From an uncultured Castellaniella sp. (lineage in GTDB: Bacteria; Pseudomonadota; Gammaproteobacteria; Burkholderiales; Burkholderiaceae_B), in assembly GCF_937988725.1 (NCBI RefSeq), contig NZ_CALKHS010000001.1, forward strand, positions 124,001-188,000: a stretch of 64,000 nucleotides of DNA, in the 5' to 3' direction. The translations under genes were made by a program, and so were the position numbers. The notes beneath the pieces were generated by a model. It saw only the letters and a list, made by a program, of their open reading frames with translations. It was not told where the DNA came from and searched no databases. Shown here in pieces: positions 30,127-38,285 of the stretch; the stretch's first letter is position 1; every line of letters begins with the position of its first letter.

Positions 30127-30265
30127 TCTGCGGCCGGCGGGCCGGGCGCGCGGGCTGATCGATCGCCGCGCGGCCGTTCGCCAGCCGGGCATTTCCTGGT
30201 TGTGTCTGGGGTTTTGGGAAGGATCCCGACGCAGCCGGTGTAAGGTTGAACTTTAAAAAATATAT

Positions 30266-30300
30266 GGGGGGGACGCGCAAGCGCGCCTCCCTTCTTTCTT
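30266..30300 (+). terminator. Hairpin with T-rich tail between cytochrome c4 and resB
   Basis: A G-run plus CGCGC pairs with GCGCG plus CCTCCC (30266-30291), followed by TTCTTTCTT. It would terminate the cytochrome c4 message only ~14 nt before resB. Because resB has no separate obvious promoter, partial read-through is likely. Confidence 0.5.
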
Positions 30301-30313
30301 GAATCGGGCAGCC

Positions 30314-32359
30314 GTGACGTCTTCTTCCAGTTCCCGCGCGCGGGGTGCGGATATCATCGAACTCCTGGGTTCGATGCGCTTTGCCATCAGCCTGCTGGTG
30401 TTCATCTGCGTGGCCAGCCTGATCGGCACCGTGTTGCCGCAGAACCAGGCCTCCAATACCTACATCGATCAGTTCGGGCCGTTCTGGTTCGCGGTCTTCG
30501 ACCAGTTTTCCATCTGGCACATCTACAACAGCCCCTGGTTCCTGCTGATCATGGCGTTCCTGGTCGTGTCCACGACCCTGTGCGTCATGCGCAATACGCC
30601 CAAGATGCTGCGCGACATGCGCACTTTCCGGGAATACGTGCGCGGATCCAGCCTGAAGGCCTTCCACCACAAGGTGGACGTGGACAGCGCCCTGAGTCCG
30701 GACCAGGCTGTGGAACAAGTGGGGGCGCTGCTGCGCCGCCAGGGGTTCCGCTACCGGGTGCGGGCCGATGGCGACAGCCGCATGGTGGCGGCCAAGAAAG
30801 GCGCGGCCAACCGATTGGGATACATTTTCGCGCACGTGGCCATCGTGGTGATCTGCCTGGGCGGCCTGCTGGACAGCGAACTGCCCGTGCGGCTGCAGGT
30901 CTGGCTCTTCGACAAGCAGCCGGTGGTGGGCAACATGCTGATCTCCGACGTGCCCGAATCCGGGCGGCTGTCGGCCCGCAATCCCAGCTTCCGCGCCAAC
31001 ATGCTGATCCCCGACGGCAAGCAGAGCAGCATGGGCATCGTATCGTCCGGCCAGGGCGTGCTGCTGCAGCCGCTGCCGTTCGCGATCCGGCTGAAGAAGT
31101 TCTATGTCGAATACTACGACACCGGCATGCCCAGCGATTTCCGCAGCGACGTGACCGTGACGGACCTGGCCACCGGGAAATCCTTCGACCAGACCATCAA
31201 GGTCAACGAACCCCTGCGCTACAAGGGCGTGACCGTCTATCAGTCCAGCTTCGACGATGGCGGCAGCACCTTGCAGCTGAAGGCCTGGCCGCTGTCGGGC
31301 ACGGAATCGCAGCCCCTGGACCTGTCCGGCGCGGTCGGCGGCAATGCGCGGCTGCCCGCCGCCCTGGGCGCCCAGACGGTGGACTACACCGGCCTGCGCG
31401 TCATCAACGTCGAGAACATGGGCGGGAATGGCGATCCGCAGCCGGTCGACCTGATCCGCGACGTGGCGGCCGTGACCGGCAGCGCGGTGCGTCCGCGCAG
31501 CGACGATCTGCGCAACGTCGGCCCCAGCGTCCAGTACCGCCTGGTGGGGGCCGACGGGCAGGCCCATGAATTCACCCAGTACATGCTGCCCGTCCGGATC
31601 GACGATTTCCCGATGTTCCTGCTGGGAACGCGCAACACCGCGGCCGAACCCTACCGCTACCTGCGCATTCCGGCCGACGACCAGGGCACCATGCGGGAAT
31701 TCATGCAGTTGCGCGCCGCGCTGGCCGACCCGGAACTGCGCGACCAGGCCGCCCGCCGGTTCGCCGAACGCAATGCGCCCGCAGGCGAGCAGCGCGACCT
31801 GATGTTCCAGGCGGCCCAGGGGGCGCTGCGCACGTTCTCGCAACGCGGCTTCAACGGCATCATCGATTCCGCTCCGCAGGACCAGCGGGAAAAGATCCTG
31901 AATTTCGCCGTGCCCATGATCCAGCTCAGCCTGCAGGAACTGCGCTTGCTGATGCGGGAACGGCAGCACCTGCCGGCGCTGCCCGACAGCGGGCCTCAGG
32001 CCGAACACGAAGCCCAGTGGCTGCGCCTGTCGGTGCTGGCGCTGGCGTCGCTGCCGGATTATCCGGCCCCGGCGGCCCTGCAGCTGTCCAGCTTCCATCA
32101 GATACAGGCCAGCGTATTCCAGGTGGCCCGCAGCCCGGGCAAGAACACGGTATACCTCGGTTGCCTTTTGCTGGTGTTGGGCGTGTTCTCGATGTTCTAT
32201 ATTCGGGAAAGACGGGTATGGGTCTGGATCCGCCCGTCGGATGCCGGCAGCAGCTGGCTGGCGGCCATGACCACACAGCGCCGCAACCTGGATTTCAATC
32301 ACGAATTTGAGCGCCTGCGCGATGCGCTGCGCCGCCTCGGAGGATCCCATGACAACTGA
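30314..32359 (+). CDS. resB: Cytochrome c maturation protein ResB (CcsB/Ccs1-type, system II)
   Basis: The ~681-residue protein has the ResB pattern: an N-terminal pair of membrane helices (LGSMRFAISLLVFICVASLIGTVLPQ), a helix around NSPWFLLIMAFLVVSTTLCVM, and a third starting NRLGYIFAHVAIVVICLGG with the conserved His. A large periplasmic domain follows, with a final helix near residue 615. With CcsA it exports haem and ligates it to apocytochromes. No ATG is suitable: GTG 30314 is chosen, and TTG 30299 is the alternative. The 3' end overlaps the next gene by 11 nt. Confidence 0.9.
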   Translation: MTSSSSSRARGADIIELLGSMRFAISLLVFICVASLIGTVLPQNQASNTYIDQFGPFWFAVFDQFSIWHIYNSPWFLLIMAFLVVSTTLCVMRNTPKMLRDMRTFREYVRGSSLKAFHHKVDVDSALSPDQAVEQVGALLRRQGFRYRVRADGDSRMVAAKKGAANRLGYIFAHVAIVVICLGGLLDSELPVRLQVWLFDKQPVVGNMLISDVPESGRLSARNPSFRANMLIPDGKQSSMGIVSSGQGVLLQPLPFAIRLKKFYVEYYDTGMPSDFRSDVTVTDLATGKSFDQTIKVNEPLRYKGVTVYQSSFDDGGSTLQLKAWPLSGTESQPLDLSGAVGGNARLPAALGAQTVDYTGLRVINVENMGGNGDPQPVDLIRDVAAVTGSAVRPRSDDLRNVGPSVQYRLVGADGQAHEFTQYMLPVRIDDFPMFLLGTRNTAAEPYRYLRIPADDQGTMREFMQLRAALADPELRDQAARRFAERNAPAGEQRDLMFQAAQGALRTFSQRGFNGIIDSAPQDQREKILNFAVPMIQLSLQELRLLMRERQHLPALPDSGPQAEHEAQWLRLSVLALASLPDYPAPAALQLSSFHQIQASVFQVARSPGKNTVYLGCLLLVLGVFSMFYIRERRVWVWIRPSDAGSSWLAAMTTQRRNLDFNHEFERLRDALRRLGGSHDN

Positions 32360-33710
32360 CATCCTGACGCCTGATGCGGCGGCCCTCTGGGCCCGGGACA
32401 TGAACACCAGCGGCGACCGGCGCGGCCGGCGCGGCCGGCCCGACTGGACGGATTTCGCCTTCTTCCTGCTGCTGGCCGTCGGGGCCGGCCATGTCCTGAC
32501 CAGCTATGGCCAGTTCATGGACTACTACGAAAAACTGATCCTGATCTGCGCCGTGGGCCTGTTCAGCTGGCTGGGCTGGCTGTGGCGGCCGATGCGGGTG
32601 CTGATGATCACGGCGGGCGCCAGCGCGCTGCTGGCCATCTGGCTCTACAGTCCCACGGGCGCCCTGCTGCAGGGCGATCTGTCGCGCGCCGAATCCAACT
32701 TCCTGCTGAAGTACCTGCTGTCCTCGCAATCGGCCATCCTGTGGATGTGCGCCCTGTTCGTGCTGGCCACCGTCTGTTACTGGATCGGCTTCGCCAGCAA
32801 GACCGCCGCCTGGCTGGGCACGGTCCTGACCTGGGGCGCGGTCTACGCCGGCCTGACGGGCCTGCTGGTGCGGTGGCGCGAGGGCCACCTGATGGGACCG
32901 GACATCGGCCACATCCCCGTCAGCAACCTGTACGAAGTCTTCGTCCTGATGTCGCTGATCACGGCCCTGTTCTATCTGTACTACGAACGCCGCTATGCCA
33001 CCCGGGCGCTGGGCGGCTTCGTGCTGCTGGTCATCAGCTCGCTGGTGGTATTCCTGCTGTGGTATTCCTTCGCCCGCGACGCCTACCAGATCCAGCCTCT
33101 GGTGCCGGCCCTGAAGAGCTGGTGGATGAAACTGCACGTGCCGGCGAACTTCATCGGTTACGGCACCTTCAGCCTGGCGGCCATGGTGGGTTTCGCCTAC
33201 CTGGTCAAGTCGCACGGCGAAACCCGCACCTGGAAGCCGCTGATTCCGGTCTTCCTGCTGGGCGCCGTGCTGTGCGCCGAACCCCTGGTGTTCGGCTCGC
33301 GGGAACTGTCCGCCACCTGGATGCTGTATTTCGGCATCGGGGCGCTGATCGTCGGGACCATCCTGGCGTTCCGGGCGCCGATCGCCCAGCGCCTGCCGTC
33401 CCTGGAACTGCTCGACGACATCATGTATCGGGCGATCGCGGTGGGCTTCGCCTTCTTCACGGTGGCCACCATCCTGGGGGCCCTGTGGGCGGCGGACGCC
33501 TGGGGCACGTACTGGCAGTGGGACCCGAAAGAAACCTGGGCCCTGATCGTCTGGCTGAATTACGCGGCCTGGCTGCACATGCGCCTGATGAAGGGCCTGC
33601 GCGGGTCCATGGCGGCCTACTGGGCGCTCAGCGGCCTGCTGGTCACCAGCTTCGCCTTCCTGGGGGTCAACATGTTCCTGTCCGGCCTGCATTCCTACGG
33701 CGCCTTGTAG
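32349..33710 (+). CDS. ccsB: Cytochrome c maturation protein CcsA-type (WWD family, system II)
   Basis: The 453-residue polytopic protein contains the haem-handling WWD-type motif (WGTYWQWDPKETWALIVWL near residue 388) and flanking histidines such as LHVPANFIGYG and LHMRLMKG. GGAGG precedes ATG 32349, inside the end of resB. With ResB it forms the haem channel and synthetase at the outer face of the membrane. Databases name this family both CcsA and CcsB. Confidence 0.93.
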   Translation: MTTDILTPDAAALWARDMNTSGDRRGRRGRPDWTDFAFFLLLAVGAGHVLTSYGQFMDYYEKLILICAVGLFSWLGWLWRPMRVLMITAGASALLAIWLYSPTGALLQGDLSRAESNFLLKYLLSSQSAILWMCALFVLATVCYWIGFASKTAAWLGTVLTWGAVYAGLTGLLVRWREGHLMGPDIGHIPVSNLYEVFVLMSLITALFYLYYERRYATRALGGFVLLVISSLVVFLLWYSFARDAYQIQPLVPALKSWWMKLHVPANFIGYGTFSLAAMVGFAYLVKSHGETRTWKPLIPVFLLGAVLCAEPLVFGSRELSATWMLYFGIGALIVGTILAFRAPIAQRLPSLELLDDIMYRAIAVGFAFFTVATILGALWAADAWGTYWQWDPKETWALIVWLNYAAWLHMRLMKGLRGSMAAYWALSGLLVTSFAFLGVNMFLSGLHSYGAL

Positions 33711-33796
33711 CCCTGCAATGCCCGGGCCTGCGGACCCGGCGGCCCGCGGGCCGCACCGTCTCGGCGCGACCCCGGGGCGCCAGCGCAGGCGGGATC

Positions 33797-36712
33797 TCAG
33801 ATCCGCCGGCCGCTGAGTTCTTCGATGTAGGCCTGGGCGGCCGGGTTGCTGATCAGCGGCAGGATGTTGTCGTGGGCCAGGATGTCGGACGGCGTCCGGG
33901 CCGCTGAAATCGCATAGCCCTGCACGTAGTCCACGCCCATCTCGGCCAAGGTGCGCAGCGTGGCCACGTCCTCCACCCATTCTGCGATGCACTCCATGCC
34001 CAGGTTGTGGGCCAGGTCCACGATGCTGTTGACGATGGCGATGTTGGCCTCGCTGCTCAGCATGTCGCGAATCAGGGTGCCGTCGATCTTGATCGTGTCG
34101 GCGGGCAATTCCTTCAGGTACGAAAACGACGTGTATCCCGCGCCGAAATCGTCCAGCGCCACGCGGGCGCCCATGCGCTGCAGGCGGCGCATGAATTGCC
34201 GGGTGCGTTCCAGGTCCTGCAGCGCCACGCCCTCGGTGATTTCCACGCACAGGCGTCGCGTGAGCTGCGGCTGCTGGTTCAGGATGCCGAAGAGCATGTC
34301 GATGAAGCGGTCGTCGTTCAGCGACACGCCGCTGAGATTGATGTTCACCTGCTGGGTCTGGCCCAGTTTCAGCTGGTGCTTGGCCATCCATTGCAGGGCG
34401 GTCGAAAACACCCATTTGTCGATCATGGTGATCATGCCGCTGTCTTCGGCGGCCTGGATGATCTTCTGTGTCTGCAGGGGGTGTTCGCCGTCGCTGCGCA
34501 CCCGCAGCAGCACTTCGAAGTTCAGGGTCTGCAAGGGATGGCGCAGCGACATGATGGGCTGCATGGCCAGGTAGATGTCGTCGGGCGGCGCCCCTTGTTC
34601 CAGCTGCTCGAACACCCGCAGTTCGTTGATGTGGTCGAACAGTTCGTGCGCGTTTTCCTCGTACAGCACGATGTCCTGGTGCTGCTTGCGGGCGTCGCGG
34701 CAGGCGCGGGTGGCGGCGGCGATGGCGTCCTTGGGGCGCATGCGGACGTCCAGGTCGATCAGGCCCATGGCGCTCTTGATCTGGAACGCCCGGTCGCCCA
34801 CGTAGAAGGGCGAACTGTTCAGGCTGTCGAGCATGTCCTGGGCGATGCGTCGCGCTTCCCGGGCGCGGATCCGCGGGAACAGGATGATGAACTCGTCGCT
34901 GCCGATGCGGCCCAGCTTCTGCTGCTCGTTCAGGGCGTATTTCAGCCGGTCGCAGGCCAGCTGCAGCAACTGATCGCCGGCCGAATGGCCGAACAGGTCG
35001 TTGACCCGCTTCAGATGGTCCAGGCTCAGGAAGGACAGGGAGCAGGGCGTGCCGGACGCCTGCAGGTCCTCGATCGCCGTCTGCATGGCGTCTTCGATGC
35101 CGCGCCGGTTCAGGGTGTTGGTCAGGGCGTCGTGATCCGTCATCAGCCGCAGATTGCGCAGGGTTTCGGTGCGGGCGGTGACGTCCTGCAGGGAGCCCTC
35201 GATGCGGCTGCCCGCCAGGGTGGCGCGCAGCAGGAAGCTGCGGGTGGGGGCCTTGGGGTCGGCGCCGTGCTGGTGGATCTCGGTGTCCCGGCCCTGTTCC
35301 GTGGCCAGCGATACGGCCACCCAGTCGACGTCCGGAAAGAAGGCGCTCCAGCTGAGCGCCGGGATTTCGAGATCGGACTGGATCTGCAGCATGGTGCGCG
35401 CGTTGGGATTCAGGTGCTCGAAATGGCGGGTGGCGCCCAGCGTGAACAAGCCCAGCGGCGACAGCGAATCGTGCGCGATCAGTTCGTTGCGCTGGCGCAG
35501 CCGCATCTGCCGGTCTTCGCGGGTGCGGTTGGCGGCGGCCAGCGCCACCAGCAGATTGCAGGCCAGGAACAGCCCCACGGCCAGCCAGGTGCCGAATAGG
35601 GCGCTCCGGCCCAGGGCGATCAGGATCAGCCCCGTCACCAGGATGCCGGCGGCGAGACAGACGCCCAGCGTGTGCCAGAACAGGGACCGGGTCGTGAAAC
35701 TGAACAGGGCATGGATCAGGATGGTGGCCACCAGCGCCGTGCCCGCCCACGCCGCCAGGAAGCTGGCCGCCTGGAAGATCTCATAGGAAGGGGTGGCCAG
35801 GGGCAGCAACAGCAGGGCGGAAAACGCCAGGCCGATCCGCTGCAGGCGGCGGAACATGGCGGCCCCCAGGCTTTGCTGGAACAGGCGGGTGAACAGCAGC
35901 CAGGTCGTGGTGAAGGACAGCAGCAAGGTCAGCTGGCGCGACCAGATCAATTCACGTGGCGACAGCAGGTGGCCCAGCCACAGGTGGTCCCAGCCCAGCG
36001 CCCAGGCGCCCAGGCGCAGATTGCAGAGGACCCAGCAGGTCAGCAGCACGTACATGTGGTCGCGGGTCGTCAGGGCGATGGCGGCGATGAAGGCCGCCAG
36101 CACCAGCAGCCCGCCTTCCAGCAGGCCCAGGGCGTGGGCGTGATGGGCCGTGGCCGCGGCCACGGCCGGCGACTGCCACTGTTCGATGGACAGGAGGCCG
36201 GGGATCACCTGGTCCAGCTGGCACATGACCTGATCGGCGGCGGCCGTCCCGGACGGGATGGCGGCGGTGTAGCCCAGGATGCCCGCCCGGAAGTCCAGGG
36301 CCGTCAGCGGACCGGCTTTCCGGCTGTCCAGCAGCCAGCAGACGGGGGGCGCCACCAGGGGGCTGCGCAACAGCAGGATCTGGGGCGCTTCGCCGCCGGA
36401 TCCCGCCGCGTGCGCCAGGTCGGCCAGCAGCCAGGCGGGGCCGACCGGCGTCTGCTGGGTCAGGCGCGTCGGGCTGGCGCGCAGGGCGGACGCGGCATGG
36501 TAGGGATCATCGAAGGAGCCCGACAGGAAATGCGTGGACAGCCCCTGGCCGGACTGGTCGGCGTAGTGCGCGGGGAATATCCAGGCGCTGGCCAGCAGGC
36601 CCAGGCCCAGCAGCAGGGGAACCAGGAAAAACGCCAGGAAAACGCGCGGGTTGCCGGGCCGGGAGGGCGGCGGCGGGAGGGGCGCAGTGGCGGAATCCTT
36701 CGGTGATGACAT
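33797..36712 (-). CDS. Membrane GGDEF-EAL protein (c-di-GMP turnover), degenerate GGDEF
   Basis: The 971-residue protein begins with one membrane helix, a ~130-residue periplasmic region, then about seven hydrophobic helices (residues ~185-395), like 7TM sensor proteins. After a PAS-like region comes a GGDEF domain (residues ~525-690) in which the signature reads RIGSDEF near residue 604; no RxxD inhibitory site precedes it. The EAL domain (~715-955) opens FEVLLRVRS (EVL for EAL) but keeps DDFGAGYTSF and a catalytic-looking KIDGTLIRD. It is therefore most probably a phosphodiesterase with a weak or regulatory GGDEF. Confidence 0.9.
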   Translation of the reverse strand: MSSPKDSATAPLPPPPSRPGNPRVFLAFFLVPLLLGLGLLASAWIFPAHYADQSGQGLSTHFLSGSFDDPYHAASALRASPTRLTQQTPVGPAWLLADLAHAAGSGGEAPQILLLRSPLVAPPVCWLLDSRKAGPLTALDFRAGILGYTAAIPSGTAAADQVMCQLDQVIPGLLSIEQWQSPAVAAATAHHAHALGLLEGGLLVLAAFIAAIALTTRDHMYVLLTCWVLCNLRLGAWALGWDHLWLGHLLSPRELIWSRQLTLLLSFTTTWLLFTRLFQQSLGAAMFRRLQRIGLAFSALLLLPLATPSYEIFQAASFLAAWAGTALVATILIHALFSFTTRSLFWHTLGVCLAAGILVTGLILIALGRSALFGTWLAVGLFLACNLLVALAAANRTREDRQMRLRQRNELIAHDSLSPLGLFTLGATRHFEHLNPNARTMLQIQSDLEIPALSWSAFFPDVDWVAVSLATEQGRDTEIHQHGADPKAPTRSFLLRATLAGSRIEGSLQDVTARTETLRNLRLMTDHDALTNTLNRRGIEDAMQTAIEDLQASGTPCSLSFLSLDHLKRVNDLFGHSAGDQLLQLACDRLKYALNEQQKLGRIGSDEFIILFPRIRAREARRIAQDMLDSLNSSPFYVGDRAFQIKSAMGLIDLDVRMRPKDAIAAATRACRDARKQHQDIVLYEENAHELFDHINELRVFEQLEQGAPPDDIYLAMQPIMSLRHPLQTLNFEVLLRVRSDGEHPLQTQKIIQAAEDSGMITMIDKWVFSTALQWMAKHQLKLGQTQQVNINLSGVSLNDDRFIDMLFGILNQQPQLTRRLCVEITEGVALQDLERTRQFMRRLQRMGARVALDDFGAGYTSFSYLKELPADTIKIDGTLIRDMLSSEANIAIVNSIVDLAHNLGMECIAEWVEDVATLRTLAEMGVDYVQGYAISAARTPSDILAHDNILPLISNPAAQAYIEELSGRRI

Positions 36713-36831
36713 GCAGCGGGTCGGTAAGGACAGAAAACTGCAATCTTGTCAGGCTTTCGGACAGGTTACAGCGGATACACGGTTTACGACAAAGCGCGCG
36801 CGGATTTTAGCCTGTCCCGCAGTCCGCCGCT

Positions 36832-38103
36832 TCAGGTGCGCGGCGGGATGCGCTCGTGCGCGTAGAGTTCCTGAACCGTCTCGCGCGGGCGGATCAGCCA
36901 GTGCTGCGACCCGTCGACCAGCACTTCGGCCGCCCGCGGGCGGGTGTTGTATTGGCTCGACATGGAAAACCCGTAGGCGCCGGCCGACAGGATGGCGAGC
37001 AGGTCGCCTTGCTCCAGCGGCAGTTCGCGGTCCTTGGCCAGCCAGTCGCCGCTTTCGCAGATCGGTCCGACGATGTCGTAGGTGTCGGTGCGGGTGCCGG
37101 TGCGCGGCTGCACGGGGACCACGTCGTGCCAGGCCTGGTACAGCGCGGGGCGCATCAGGTCGTTCATGGCGGCGTCCACGATGGCGAAATTGCGGACGTC
37201 GCTGTATTTCAGGTATTCCACGCGCGTCAGCAGCACGCCGGCATTACCCACCAGCGACCGGCCGGGTTCCAGGATGATCTGCAGGTGATCCAGGCCGCGG
37301 GCCTGCAAGGCGGCGAATACGGGGTTGAGCAGTTCGGCCGGGTGCGGCGGAGTTTCGTCGGTGTAGCGGATGCCCAGGCCGCCGCCCAGGTCCAGATGGC
37401 GCAGCTGGATGCCGTCGGCGGCCAGGGCGTCGATCAGGGCCAGCAGCTTGTCCAGGGCGTCCAGGTACGGGCTGATCTCCGTGATCTGCGACCCGATGTG
37501 GCAGTCCACGCCGACGATTTCCAGTCCCGACATCTGCTGCGCCTGGCGGTACAGGGCGGGCGCCTGCTGGATGTCGATGCCGAACTTGTTTTCCTTCAGG
37601 CCGGTGGAAATGTAAGGGTGGGTCCTGGCGTCCACATCGGGGTTCACGCGCAGCGAGACGGGCGCGCGCACGCCCATTTCCTGGGCCATGTCGGCCAGGC
37701 GTTCGAGTTCGGCCGCCGATTCGACGTTGAAGCACTTGATGCCCGCGGCCAGCGCCTTGCGGATTTCCCAGCCCTGCTTGCCCACGCCGGAGAACACGAT
37801 GCGGCCGGGGGCGGCGCCCGCCGCCAGCACGCGGGCCAGTTCTCCGCCCGAGACGATGTCGAATCCGGCCCCCAGTTGCTGGAATTCGTGCAGCACCGCC
37901 AGGTTGGAATTGGCCTTGACCCCGTAGCAGATCAGCGCGTTGCGCCCGGCGACGGCCGAGTCGTAGCGTCGCCAGGCTTCCTGCAGCGCGGCGCGGGAAT
38001 AGACGTAGAGCGGGCTGCCGTATTGGTCAGCCAGATCGGTCAGGGGCAGATTCTCTGCGTGCAGGATACCGTCCCGGATCGGGAAATGAGGGGCAGCGGT
38101 CAT
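36832..38103 (-). CDS. lysA: Diaminopimelate decarboxylase
   Basis: The 423-residue PLP enzyme performs the last step of lysine synthesis, meso-DAP to L-lysine. The PLP-binding Lys lies in CYGVKANSNLAVL near residue 62. HIGSQITEI, LDLGGGLGIRY and the phosphate-binding LEPGRSLVGNAG follow, and the C-terminal beta domain contains GPICESGDWLA and GAYGFSMSSQYN. The start lies 8 nt after the lptM stop. The mrcA-lptM-lysA order links peptidoglycan precursor use and synthesis. Confidence 0.97.
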   Translation of the reverse strand: MTAAPHFPIRDGILHAENLPLTDLADQYGSPLYVYSRAALQEAWRRYDSAVAGRNALICYGVKANSNLAVLHEFQQLGAGFDIVSGGELARVLAAGAAPGRIVFSGVGKQGWEIRKALAAGIKCFNVESAAELERLADMAQEMGVRAPVSLRVNPDVDARTHPYISTGLKENKFGIDIQQAPALYRQAQQMSGLEIVGVDCHIGSQITEISPYLDALDKLLALIDALAADGIQLRHLDLGGGLGIRYTDETPPHPAELLNPVFAALQARGLDHLQIILEPGRSLVGNAGVLLTRVEYLKYSDVRNFAIVDAAMNDLMRPALYQAWHDVVPVQPRTGTRTDTYDIVGPICESGDWLAKDRELPLEQGDLLAILSAGAYGFSMSSQYNTRPRAAEVLVDGSQHWLIRPRETVQELYAHERIPPRT

Positions 38104-38111
38104 GGATGCAA

Positions 38112-38285
38112 TCAGGGGTTGGAGGTGGCGGGCGCGACGGTGGGAGGCGCGACCAGGGCCGCATCAGCGGGCGGGGGCGGGGTGGCGGGCTTGAGCGGGC
38201 CTTTCATGCCGCAGCCGGCCAGCAGCAGCGCCAGACAGGCGCCCGCCAGGGCCGAGAGGAAACGGGATCGAGTTCGGATCGTCAT
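38112..38285 (-). CDS. lptM: LptM small lipoprotein
   Basis: This 57-residue protein begins MTIRTRSRFLSALAGACL and has a lipobox LAGC. The mature N-terminus CGMKGPLKP is the hallmark of LptM (formerly YifL) lipoproteins, followed by a Pro/Ala-rich tail. LptM assists oxidative maturation of the LPS translocon protein LptD in Escherichia coli. Its ATG shares one base with the mrcA stop (TGATG), and it stops 8 nt before lysA, so the three genes are translationally linked. Confidence 0.92.
   Translation of the reverse strand: MTIRTRSRFLSALAGACLALLLAGCGMKGPLKPATPPPPADAALVAPPTVAPATSNP

Noticed and set aside
32295..35750. A very long open frame on the minus strand (over 1100 codons), and similar long frames opposite petABC (8794-11892) and uvrA (54012-57323)
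   Set aside because: They lie antisense or out of frame to well-recognised genes, have compositionally biased Arg/Gly/Gln/His/Ala-rich translations with no family motif, and arise from high GC at third positions.
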